Below are positions 22,821 to 34,600 of a stretch of DNA of 64,000 nucleotides, piece by piece. Source of the DNA: Triops longicaudatus (lineage: Eukaryota > Arthropoda > Branchiopoda > Notostraca > Triopsidae); the NCBI GenBank assembly GCA_022885665.1, contig JAGQDJ010000077.1, positions 868,001-932,000 of the forward strand, given 5' to 3'. Position 1 is the stretch's first letter. Each line of letters begins with the position of its first letter. The notes below the pieces were generated by a model. It did not search any database. It was not told where the DNA came from and saw only the letters and a list, made by a program, of their open reading frames with translations. The translations under genes and the position numbers were made by a program.

Positions 22821-23691
22821 TTTTGGTTTTTCATAGGAAAAAACCCTGACTGTGCCCTGGCCTGCTTCCTATGGTACCTGGTATATCCCTATAAAATGGG
22901 ATTACCAGGAGTATCACTGGAATCAGCATGGGAAGCATGAGAAGAGATAGGAAAGGGTGAACGAGACCTCGAAAAGCATGATGCTGGCATCGTGCATCGC
23001 ACTTTTTCCCATGTTATTCCTTATGGGATTTCAAAATTTTTGGCTCCTGAGACGCCCTCTGGGCATGATTTCATATTCAAGCTCAGTTTTCTCGCTTATT
23101 TGAAGAGCTAGCGCAATAATTCTTACAGATCCGGAATCCTCGTGCGAAGAGGAATAATTCCCATTACTTGATTTGCGTATTTCAAGCATTCGGTTAATTG
23201 GGGTACGAGACAATAATGGACATCTTTGCCCGTACTTGAATACCGTTTAGGTTTCTATGGTCACCCACATACCGAACTCGATGAGGTGTGCAACATTTTA
23301 TTATTGCGTTTTTATACGAAGTCTTTTGTATACTGATTCTTTTTGCCAGTAAACGTCTTCCGGATGCTCATGCAAACAAGCCTAAAACATTGCCGTGCAG
23401 ACAATGCAATAAGTAAAGTTCCCTTATTATCTTATTGTTCGCACATTGGTGGTTTGAAAAATAGGACGACAAATTTCCAGGATCAATAGTAAGCCAGGAT
23501 ATTCGGGGACGTCCATGGTTTTAATTTTTTGTTAAAAAATACTTGTTTTAGGCGGACAGAGTTCATAATTTCTTGTGGGTCAAGTTTCGTTTTCCACGTA
23601 CGTAAGAATAATAAATGCTGGGTTTTTGTGGGCTAAAAATTTATTTTCCGCAAAAAATTTTTACGAACATTGTACAAGTTCGTCCATACCT

Positions 23692-25933
23692 TTAACCGCT
23701 CATATATAATCGTGCGACTTCTTTATACAAAAGAAAATCACCCCATTGACATCTTGACTGATTCCCAAGGACCAAATCAACCCTTCTTTCCAAAGATGGC
23801 AGGTTTCGCATCGCTCGTACTGCCGACACATACCGAGCTGGTTTTCCTACGCTTGTTACTCGAAATTTCGTCACCGTCGCCGAATTTTGCAAAAGCTCTC
23901 TTAACTGCATTGAGATCTCCAACAAGGCCGATCCCAAATCTTCCGAAATGTTACGAAAATAGCCTAAAACGAGCCATTATTAGGGACCGTAAATAACACA
24001 GGAACAATCATCCTGAATTCTACATTTACCAAACAAAGGAAACTTAAAACGATACAATAATAAAAAGTGAATAAAAATTACAACACATATTATAATATAT
24101 ACTGGAATTAAAGCACATGGAAATTAAAATAAGTAAATGGAATTAGGAATTCCACAAGACACAAAAATGAGAATGCGATAAAAAAATACAACAAAGTTTC
24201 AGAAATTACTTACGTCCGCTGCGAATTGCTTAGTGCCTTGCGCAGGTAAACTACAGATCTGAAGCATCCGCTCGACTAAGACAAAGCCTGCACACCGTAC
24301 TAAACAAGGTAGAACGAAATATATCGCACTTCCTATGTTCGTTGTGATGTCGCTTTCTCGGACATGTGAAAACAAGCTGACGCACTGCGCGGTACAAAGC
24401 TGGGTTTTCGTCCAGAAGAAAAGGTTCCATGTGTTCGGGCAACATCGTGAGTTACTGGCAGACTTAGGTGGTGTGCTCTTGCGGCGAGAGGCTAAACGAC
24501 GGCAAAGCTGAGGTCAAACTCGATCCAGGTGCAGTTTTCCAGTCAATGGCACTCAAGGGCTGCAACTGTGCCTGGATTGGCTCGAATAAAACGTACGTAG
24601 TTTTCTAAGCGTCGCTTGTCAGCGTACTGGCTTGCTCATCGATTTCTCGTAGTAATTTACCTAAAATACAGAAAAATTTTTAACGAGGTATTCTAATTCC
24701 TTTTGATACGTTAAAAACGTTGTCCTATTCTTTACACCGCGTTTGATGAAGAAGATAAGGGGTTTTAACATAATGTTAGACATTCATTTACCTTGATTTG
24801 CTTGCTCAAGGTACCGTTTCAAGTTAGACATGTTATGGTCGTCTGAAAGTAAACGTAAAAAGTCTTGGAACAGCTGCAAATTCACACGACATAATGTAAG
24901 GAAACTTCGCTGACAACTCGCAACCAAGGTGGTCTCTAAATCGTCCATCTGGAGCGATAGCTCACCTAAAAAAATAGTAAATATTTTTCTTTTATATAAA
25001 TTCAAAAAGGCTATAATGTAGCACAAAATGATAAGTAAACAATGAAACAAATAAAACTGGCAAGAAATATAAGACAAAAAACTAACTGATATAAAGTGGG
25101 ATTTTTTCACTTATTGTAATGCAAAACGAAATAAAAATTAAAATACAACAAGATAAAAATAACTTAAGAGGAAAAATTCCGAATGAATTTTTCAAAGACG
25201 TCTTGAGAAAACGGACTCAAGTCCTGCCCGAGTTAAATATTTAACTAAGTATGGTTAAAAGCGAATAAACTTTATTCAAAATCACCAATATACACACGTT
25301 TCTCTTATATTTCTGTATTTTTAAGGCTTAAATATAATTGGAATGAACGCGAAATTCTTCGCCGGTTTTATGGTGTACGTAAGTTATTCACGCTAATGTA
25401 AACAAACAGTCTGCGTCACCAGAGAGAACAGCGAATGGCCAAAATCTGAACTACGATGCGCTAGTCTATATCCATCTTGCGCTTTTGCATTGAAGTGCCC
25501 GTGAAGCTGAATATTGCAGATCTTAATTACAAATTCTATTTTGCTGGCTTGAGCTTGAAATTACTTGAATAAGAATGTAAGAAATCATGTTGAAATTAAA
25601 GGACATCAAGGTCTTTCTTTCAAAAACTTGAATTCGTGCTTCAAAAGTTTTGACACCTACCAAACAAAAAGATATGTGAAAGATAAAGCGGATATTATTA
25701 AGAAAAGACAAGAACGATACGACAGTTGTGGCACCCCGATATTCCGTTGCGTCTCCAAGACATGGGGTTAGTCTACGTAAGGTTTTTAGAAAGATAACTT
25801 ACTTTCATTTAGCTGAAATACAATTAGTTTTGGTATGATATGTAAAAGTAACATAATTTACCTTTAAGTAATAAATCGCAACATTTCAATACGTCATAAA
25901 ACGTTCTTATTTCTTGTACCATTGAGGAAATGC
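23692..25933 (-). pseudogene. COG7: COG7 relic (conserved oligomeric Golgi complex subunit 7), 5'-truncated and disabled
   Basis: Minus-strand exon-like blocks at 25933-25862, 24965-24792, about 24660-24209 and 23963-23692 keep intron positions but encode a broken COG7 C-terminal half. Recognisable segments in order: CCDLLLKGELS with DDLETTL; the motif LPSFSLSPQEH; LPEHMEPFLLDENPAL; LQICSLPAQGTKQFAAD; and a C-terminal helix region EISMQLRELL with AVRAM. In intact COG7 the LPxFSLxPxEY and LPxxLEPF motifs are joined by a fixed-length linker. Here the spacing is preserved exactly but two TAA stops interrupt it (24464-24466 and 24452-24454), after an in-frame TAG (24605-24607). The block before the last intron needs a frame change, and the final splice junction is out of phase. 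About 500 N-terminal residues are absent, and the relic ends about 100 bases from the COX20 start codon. COG7 normally tethers retrograde Golgi vesicles; this copy should not. Confidence 0.65.
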
Positions 25934-26035
25934 CTGCGGTTCGCTATTCATCAATGATTCACAAGCTCCACCTTCTTGCGTCTTGGCGGTTTGTTTTGCA
26001 GTGCATGGAGATATTTACGTAACCGGCATTAAGAA

Positions 26036-26390
26036 ATGGTGGAGCGAAAATTCGCCGAAATTCCTTGTTTAAGGAGTTCGTTGCTATATGGAATAGGTGG
26101 TGGACTTGCCAGCGGCTTAGGGTATTTTCTGTTCACAAGCCGCGTCAGAACTGCTTCCAACGTGGCTGTTTTTTCATTTACCGGCATCTCTTTATCATAC
26201 TGGTAAACCTTTTCACCATTTTTTCGGGGGTTTATATATAAGTTGATTTTTCTTCTTAAGGATTTTTTGTCGGAACCGATGGGCCCAGTCTCGATTCAAC
26301 ATGAATAGGATGAAATCTGCCATGATCAATCACATCGAAACCGAAGGAACCTCCCCAGATACTCAAACCAGTCCACCAAAAATGAGTTAA
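26036..26390 (+). CDS. COX20: Cytochrome c oxidase assembly factor COX20
   Basis: Two exons, 26036-26202 and 26261-26390 (58-nt intron), encode 98 residues, close to the family size of about 118. The family pattern is present: a short N-terminus ending IPCLRSSLLYGIGGGLASGL, two closely spaced hydrophobic helices, a W-x-x-C-R-x-R-W block after the second helix (WIFCRNRWAQSRFN), and a charged C-terminus. COX20 is an inner mitochondrial membrane protein that stabilises newly made COX2 and presents it to the copper chaperones. Homologues end with a similar charged helix. A short upstream open frame (ATG GAG ATA TTT ACG TAA, about 26004-26021) precedes the start and could reduce translation (inference). 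The gene is divergent from the COG7 relic. Confidence 0.85.
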
Positions 26391-27468
26391 CTAGCTGTAA
26401 TTTATGCTGAACTGATTAGAGTGCCATGTGTACGTTTTTATAGTCTTGTAAATTAGAAAAATACAGAAAACGAAAGAAAGTTGATTGTCTTGTCCCTTCC
26501 AGCTGTGCCTTGAGGCTGCACTGCTTTACATAAATAAGTAGGCTAAATGCCACATGTCTAATGCTTGAAAAAACGGTAATTCGTCACGTTGCTCATAATA
26601 TTACATAATGTAATTTGCAGTCAGCCTATTATTTTTCTGTCGAAATGCAGTGTCTTTATTAACTTTCACTAACGCGATATGGACTCTTCACACTCATGTT
26701 ACACCTGTTTAACCTCTGGCTACGGGCAAAGAAAGTTTTGTCTTGGATACACTAACAGGAAAGATCCATTAGCAATTGCATACCTTGCTTCCCGAGTTTT
26801 CCCAAGCAAAGAAACAAGTCGTCTTTCCAATTCGATGTAGACACTGAAGCACGCCAATCATGCGTAAGAAAAATTACGGTCACATTGACGGAATCACGAT
26901 CGCAAAAATACGAATATCTCTTTTTTGCTATGCTAGTGTCTCTCGCGGAAACAAAATTAGACTATCCTGGGAGAAAGCGGTTACTACGAGAAGGGGAGGT
27001 GCTGTTGGAGAAACACTAATGGACACGTTCTAACATGTAATCCTCCCAGCCTCTTTTTCTCCCATCTGTTATGCTTTACGTTTTTTCAGCGAGATAACAG
27101 GTTGTAACCTTGGGCTATGAAATTTTCCTTTGCTCTGCTCCTGTCCAACGCAAATGCCGCTCGCAAACTGGGAATAGAGTTATTGGTGATGTATATAGGT
27201 TAATGACAGACTTGTTAATGATTTTTTGGTCCAGTGGTTTTTGTGAGAAACAAGGAGCGCACGCGATTAGAGGCAGGTAGTAGGCTCATGTGTGATATTA
27301 CCTGAGTGCCGTAATACATCTTTGTCTTCTCAATTTTCTCTCGGCGCATCAAAGCATGGACGGCTCAGCTATGACTTGCGCCTATTAACATCCATTACAA
27401 ACATTCACTCTCACTAGCTGAATCTGGATATGTAAGTGGTGAAACTTGGCAGCGTCCATTTGAAGAGC
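26391..27468. other. Intergenic DNA, no gene recognised
   Basis: Holds the COX20 3' UTR and the upstream region of the Pro/Gln/His-rich gene. No coding pattern or RNA gene was seen. Confidence 0.5.
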
Positions 27469-27475
27469 TATAAAA
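27469..27475 (+). promoter_or_regulatory. TATA box of the Pro/Gln/His-rich secreted protein gene
   Basis: TATAAAA at 27469-27475. An initiator-like TATCACTCC lies about 30 bases downstream (near 27,502) and the start codon is at 27664. The spacing suits a focused promoter; such promoters often drive strong, tissue-restricted transcription. Confidence 0.55.
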
Positions 27476-27663
27476 ACCTGCGGTACGCCAACCAAGGTAT
27501 CACTCCAGTTTGTGGTCTCCGCTTGGCAAGGCTTAGTGTATTTGAACTTGAACTAAGCATTAGGAGTAAAAAAAAACTTGTACGGCTTTACGGCGATTTG
27601 CTATACCACGAGTGCATAACATTGTTAAGTCCGACCAAGCTGGGAAGTTTGTGAACGAACATC

Positions 27664-30306
27664 ATGAATTGGTTTAAGGTAATATAGTGTGGTTTAATTT
27701 ATTTATATTTTTTTTGCATGATCTCTTACATTTCGTTGATTTACGCGAATGAATCGTAGGTGATCTTATGCATTGGAGTTATTCCAATGTGCCTCGCAAT
27801 GAACGGCCATATTCCGAAGTTCCGCAGATTTGCCCCTCAATCAAACACCTATCCACGAAAGTAGAGCGATTATTTCTTTATATGTTTTACGAACTCTAAT
27901 TTCTGATTATTTTATGCGATGTTCTAAGTTTCGGATCGCTACCTCTGGAGAATCACGTTTCTCAACTTCCAGTAAATAACGCTAGTTCGCCGTACGTGCA
28001 GCAAGGCAGTCAACTTCCGCAATACCAACAAACGAATTTCCAAGCACCAGGTACATAAAAAAATTAAAACAAATTTAATAAGTAATAAACAACTAAAATA
28101 AATCGTTCAATGGAATAGCAAAATGATAATAATGCAAATAAGTAATCGAATCTTCAAAATTGGCTCAATTACGTTAGAGATTTTTTGCGTATTTCGTAAG
28201 CGTAGGCTTCACTAATGTATTATTCTTTTAAGATTAAAAATAAAAAATACGTTAGGGATTGTCTGGCATTGTGTAGGACCATTTTCAATGTTTGCGCTAA
28301 TTCATGTCTAGTTTTAATTCAATTCGTAAATTAGAGCTCATTTCTAACTTCTTTGCTTTCCGAAGCATTTGTAAAAAATTCAAGTATTTTTAAATCTAAA
28401 AAACACCTGCAATACAATTTATCAAGATTTTATTATATGGTGTAACTCTGACTCCGACAACCCTGACTATCAAAACTCGATTATGTCAACCGCCTGACGA
28501 AAAATTTTCCTGGTTAACAGTGGAAATTTTATTCGGTTTGAGCATTTTTGAAATATACTGTGGAATTTCTTCAGAATATTCTTACAAAAATAGGATCAAT
28601 ATTTAAATTCCAATTATTTTTATGAACACTCCGCATTAAAATCTTTTAAATGCTCCTAATACACGAAACACGTGAATCTGGTTATGTCAACCATCCGACT
28701 AGGTCAACCGGTGTGCCGACCAGTTAAAAAAATCGGAGTTCTGTTGTACTTTCACCTTTACTTTCTCTATTGAAATGTGTAACACATTTCGCTGCGGGAA
28801 AAAATATAGTTCTTTTTATTTAATCTAATTTATTCAGCTAATTTTCTTATTTTATTTAATTAAGTTCTTCTCTTTTTTCTACAAATCAGTTGCAGGCCTT
28901 AACGCTAACAATGTGCAGCTGCCGTTGGAAGGCGAATTGACCAGCTTCCCGCCTGATATCCCCGTCAGCAAAACCGTGAGCGTCGCTCACTCCAACGTAC
29001 CATCCGCTGTTGAATTCCACCCTCCATCACAGCTTTCTGCCCAATCCCATGCTGTAAATACAGCCATCTTAAACGTTGCGTTTGAGCCCTCTTTACCACC
29101 AGCGGTCAATGCTGCTCCTACACCTACCCATGCTCCGGTGCACCAAGCTCATGTTCCAGAAACCATTACCTTCGTCCCACTCCCGCCCCCACCACCTGCA
29201 CAACGTCCAAGAGTACATCACCATTCCTTAGGTCGCGGAGCAGGTTACGTTGCTCGTAATTTCCCTACCGTTCCACCAGTTACCCCTAACCAACCTAGCA
29301 CACAGAATGGAGCTAATGCTCATCAAACGGCTCCCAGTCCTGTTTACATTGCCCAGCAGCCTGTTCAACACAATGTGCATTCTCAATCTCCTTTACCTGC
29401 ACACACTACGCAGCAAATGAACCAAATTACTCACCAGCACCCAGCGTCCCTTACATCGTTCGCACCGAACCAGGCGGCTTACAACCCTGCTGTCCCAGTG
29501 CAGCAGCAACAATTGCCTCTAAATGTTGCCCATAACCAGCAACAATTAATTTCAACTTTCGCGCCCGCTCAACCTGCTATTGGACAAACCGGCGATTTGC
29601 ACCAAGCCAAGCAACCTAATCAAGAAGCTTTCGCCACGGCTCAGGTATCCGACGGGCAAAGACAAGTTACAGTTGGTACACTTTCCCAACCAGCTTCCGT
29701 CTCTCATGGCGAAACTGGAAATCATCAAGGAGTCACAGTTTCGGCTCATCAACCGATTTCCGTCGTACCACCACCCACACCAGAAGTAGCGCAAGAGCTT
29801 CCAGTTCCTGCTGCGGACCCTAACGACAGTTTCGCGACTTCGGCGTTTATTGGCGTCCACGACCCACAGAAAGAACACGAACAGATTTTCAACGAAGAAT
29901 TGTCAACGATTTCCCAAGCTGTTTTCGGAGACGGTCTGCTAACCCCGGAAGGAGTGCGTCCGCCATCCCCCATCCAGCCTCCAAGACATGAAACCATTTC
30001 TGAGGAGGATAGTAAGCTATTACTGATCTAGTTGCGTACGGAATTATAACAATCTTGTTTTCTTTTACAGAAGTGGGTCAAATTAGCTCGTTTAGCTATT
30101 TCAGTAATCCGTTCGATAGCACCAGGCTGCGCTTTGAAGCAGCGAGAACCGTTCATGACAAATTCCAAGAGTTTATGACAGACAAAACTGGGTTTCCTGG
30201 AAGCGTTGAACCTGCTAAGAGCACGTTTACAGGGTACGCAAACGCCCGTCGCAAATCTCCCTCCACTAAGTATGGCGTACCTAAAGCTGCGCCCTTGTCG
30301 TATTAA
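27664..30306 (+). CDS. Secreted Pro/Gln/His/Ala-rich low-complexity protein, family unknown
   Basis: Five exons, 27664-27678 (only five codons), 27760-27860, 27929-28050, 28890-30011 and 30071-30306, join in phase to 531 residues. Exons 1 and 2 together create a signal peptide (MNWFKVILCIGVIPMCLAMN), which supports the tiny first coding exon and the start choice. The mature protein is largely disordered: residues about 80-450 are rich in Pro, Gln, His, Ala and Thr with spaced QQP, HQ and PP motifs, and have almost no Cys. The acidic C-terminal part becomes more ordered (FNEELSTISQAVFGDGLL; then FEAARTVHDKFQEFMTDK) and ends with a basic, Ser/Tyr tail (ARRKSPSTKYG). A TATA box at 27469 and AATAAA at 30538 frame the gene. 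I recognise no domain. A structural role in cuticle, eggshell, mucus or matrix is possible but only inferred from composition. Confidence 0.8.
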
Positions 30307-30537
30307 ATGAGATTTGCAAACTGGACGCTACGGAACGAAACCTCCTTGGCGTTGCTTTCACCTTGGTGGATTTTATTCTTGTTAAATGTATGGAGTAGAA
30401 TTGAGAATTTGCGCATGGATATTTGCACAATTAGCGAACACAGTGGTTGGGAATCTGGCACACGAAACTGGGTTACAAAATCGCTGAGCGATTAAGAGAT
30501 GCATTCTTGTAGTTTTAGAAACGTAGCAAGCTTTGTA

Positions 30538-30543
30538 AATAAA
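30538..30543 (+). terminator. Polyadenylation signal of the Pro/Gln/His-rich gene
   Basis: AATAAA 232 bases past the stop codon. Confidence 0.55.
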
Positions 30544-30801
30544 ACAGAGTATTATTTGCCAAAAAATCTTGACGTTTGCTTCAATCACGAACGAAAGTAA
30601 CAAACATCGTTGACCTGATAGACAAATACGAAGGCGGCAACGAGCTTTGCTCATACCGAGACCGAAGGAAAAAAAAAAATGTGAACAAGACGTCATGAGG
30701 TACCAAAAAATATATAGATTCCTAAGAAGATTTATGTTGGCATGTCAACCAACAGCGAATTCTTTAGTGATAATGTTTGTTAGTTTTGGTGGGAAATTTG
30801 C

Positions 30802-30829
30802 ACAGGATACAGGATTGATCGTATCCTGT
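30802..30829. repeat. Perfect 9-bp inverted repeat
   Basis: ACAGGATAC (30802-30810) and GTATCCTGT (30821-30829) flank a 10-base spacer in the intergenic DNA before the adhesion GPCR. It could be a hairpin or a dyad protein-binding site; no function is assigned. Confidence 0.45.
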
Positions 30830-31699
30830 AAAACGTAGATTTTGGTCGCCGAAATATTAGTTTCGAAATAACATATTAAGGTATTTCTGTTGAAAACGAC
30901 AGGAGGATATTTATTAACAAGGCGATTAGCCTGCTTAGGTAATGGTTATGAATGATTTGTATGCTCGGGATATTTTGGCACACTTGTGGTTTTTAACACG
31001 GCTGAAATAAATTGCACGCGAGCAGCAAACCAATTAACGTGGGAAAAGTCCTCTGGATCAACATTGTACCCCTTATCATGTACACGGATTAGCTGTTTAA
31101 CGCAGCTTCATTCAATTTGTTCCTTATCAGTTATGAGTCAAACTCAAGACCACTTTTAATGTTCGGTGAATTCCCCTTTAAAAATAGATAATTTTTTACC
31201 GCAAATTACCGCGTAATTAAACAAAAAGTGATAAAAAAACTTGAGTGACATGGACCTTCTAAGTTGCAAAAGCTTATCGAAGGTACTTTTCATTGATCTT
31301 GCCGGTACTTTCCCTTTCGTTCATTCTTGTTCCCTTTCATTGAGGACCATTACAAAAAAATAACATTTGCTCTTTTCCCACAACACAGCCGATAGTGTTA
31401 AAAAGTCTAGATTAATTGTACGCTGACCAAACGGCAAAACAATCCCACTGGTAGAATTAACTGTACTAGTTATGGTTCCAGTTATTCTCCGGTCTGGAAG
31501 TATTTACACTAGGGAGACTACGCAACAGAGGATTTTTTGATCTTAAGTATCGGATAACATGACCAGGCTCTTACTATTGATTACTGCTTGATAAACTGTG
31601 TTGAGTCTCACGGCTACGAAGTCTTTAAATCCCGCCTCAGGGTCGGTCAGCTGAACACATGGCAAAGAAATTCGTCATACGGAGGCTCGACACTGACTA

Positions 31700-34600
31700 A
31701 TGAACCAGTTAGTATTCTTTATCGTGATTGGTGCGACGTTCACAGGTAAGTCGTACTTTCCAAAGAATACACTGTTTATCTATTTGGTAGCACGGTGCTT
31801 GATAGGACTGGATGGCCAGCAGTTCCTGTACTTTTGTGACCCCGCGAGATGTAACGACCGTGGGGACTGCCTATTGGCAAGTCCGACTATGGTAACAAAC
31901 TCCAGTACTTTCGATTTCTCTTCCAACCCAAATGGCCAATACCCCTATCAGTGTCGATGTGAACCATGGGCGACGAATTGGAATTGCTCTTCGACTAATG
32001 ATTCATGTTTGCACAATTTTAAGTTGCATGATAAGTAAATTCCTAAAAGAACCCCTTTATAGACGGGATTGAGCGTTTATGTTTCCCGGGCACGGATGAA
32101 GGCGTCTCGTCAGATTACCCTATGTTTATTACTTTTGCGGAAACTTACCTGAATCCTGACGGAATTCCATGTTCGCCCCAAATCAGTTTGAGAGCTCCTT
32201 ACATCACAAGCAATACGTTAGCATGGGTTTCTTATTGGTAGGGCACTGAGGAAGAAAGTATCACAAAGAACTGAATTAACTACCGAGTTTCTTAGGTGTC
32301 AAGGAGTAAGAACCTGTACAGTCAATACTGAGTGGATCGCAAGTGTGTCAAATGTTCGTAACGTCTTATGTTTAAATTCACGGCAACGTCCAATATTTAA
32401 TGTTATTTAGAGCACACCATTCACACTCGGAAAATTCGTGACGGAAGTGTACACCGAGGGGAAATACGCAAAAGAAGACTTTAAGTTTTGTCCCAAAGAA
32501 ACACAACACTTAGCTGACCCACCACTTGGCTCTTGTTTCCAGGTATAATTTGTCTTTCTCCGTTCAAATGCTACTAAAGAGCAAGGTCGTAAATAAAATG
32601 TTCCTAAGCCTATTTCATCACTGTTCAATATTCTTTGATTTTCAACTTCATTACTGTTCGAAGACGTTAGAATGTACAGTATTCTGCTCAAACCATGGCT
32701 AAGATGTCAGTGAAGTGAGAGTAGCCTACTCATGTGTTTACAATTATGCAATTCCAGCTCACCCCCATTTTAACGGCGGAAGAGGCACGCCAGTGGTGCT
32801 GGGAGGAAGGAGGAGAGCTGAGCGGCTTAGGAGACCCCACAGTGATCCGTAATATCGTCAAGTCGCTGATACCAAACGAATCAGAGACGGGAGTTTGGGT
32901 TTTGAATGCCTATGACGGTGATGATCTACGGCTACACCACGGATCTGAAATGCGCACTGCGAGAGTTACTTTCCTGTCGATAACCATATCTTCACCTCTT
33001 CCAGGTACTTAAAAAATAGTTACGAATGATACAACTACAGTAGTGGTTAGATGGTTGGGATAAAATAAAATATGCTACAATAGCGTAAATGGTTAGAATT
33101 AGATGGTTAGTACTAGGTGGGCTCTTTTGACTTTTTGGGCTCTTTCGTACTCTACCTCAATAGTGACAACGCCAGAGTCAAAAACTAGTACAATAAAGTC
33201 AACAACTAGTACAACAGAGGCAACAACATCAGTGCCGGTAAACACAACGTCATCATGTGCACCAGCTACAGATATAACACTTACTGCAATGGAAACCGCA
33301 ACGGAAAATGCAACGATAAATTTAATTACGACAACGGAAGGTACGATGGAAAGCCCAGCAGCTTCTACAATAACGCCTCTTTTTTCTTCAAGCTCATCAT
33401 TTACGCATACAGGTGAATTATTCACTAGAACTTCGTATTCTGTGTCTACGAACGATAGTAATTCATGAACTTCCAGAAATGGCTTGTGCATTACAGCAAA
33501 TTACAAGATTATGCTTGTAATGTATCTGGCTATCGATATGGTAGTCCTTAACAAAGCCTCTCCAGCGTATTTATTCTCTTTTCTGAATGTAGACACAATT
33601 ACAGTTTCGAGGGGCCTGTGCGTTTTTCCAGCTTATCCAGTGCCACGACCCGTTGACAATTACACCGAGCCCAAATGCCCGGGTAAATGTCCATCTGGTA
33701 TAGAACCGTGCATTCAAGGTCAGCAAGGAAATACCGTCAACGTAAGCTGTCCTCTGGGCTATACTGGCGTTCAACAGTATGTGTGTACATGGAAAAGGAA
33801 TTCTAATGAATCGCACGACTACATCTTGGACTGGACAATCGCTGGCCCCGAGTAAGTTTATTTAGACTTACAAGCGCATGACTAGGATTTGCAACAATCC
33901 GTATGTTTCACAGCAGTTGACTTCTTTTCCTTACAGGGATTAACTCGCTACCGTTTTAACTGCACATGCTTCTGTAAATAGAAACATTATGTTTTATTTG
34001 TGAGAAATCCTTACACACCTTAACTTAAAGGAAAATTTAATTCATAATGTGAAGAAAAGCTCTTGCGGTCATATGACTTCAAAACTTTTTTCATTTACCA
34101 CTGAGAAGCCAAAATCTTGTTAATTCGTAACATATTTCTGCGTTGTTAGTAACTGCGTGCTCCAGTCTTGCCCCCTTTACAATTCAGAACCGTTCTGTCG
34201 CGATGCATGCCTCAATTCGACCCCTTCTATCGAGGGTCCCTGCCCTGATGGACAAATAGGGACCACGACCTGGCAATGCTGGGACAATTCCACGTCAGCC
34301 TGGTCATACGAGCCGTCTTACGATTCCAGGTACATTTCAAAACCCTATATTACTAGCTACTTTTCTAGCTCATATGCCGAACATTGTGAATCAAATAACA
34401 TTAAAAATTTACCTTGACACGGCGGGTGCATCATGATTAGAGGCTTGCTCTGGCAGAAAAATTCACTAAAAGGAATTCCTCTCCTTAGTACGTGCGAAGT
34501 TGCCGTATGCCCTGCTGTAAACACAACGTTTCCTAGAATGGATGGGCTTACTTTGCAATGGAATCAAAGCTTACCAGGTCTTTTACATAATAGTTGTCCA

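Noticed and set aside
25862..25933. Start of a small new gene at the ATG near 25922 (minus)
   Set aside because: The ATG lies inside a block that enters from an acceptor and continues the COG7 pattern, so it is an internal Met of the relic, not a start.
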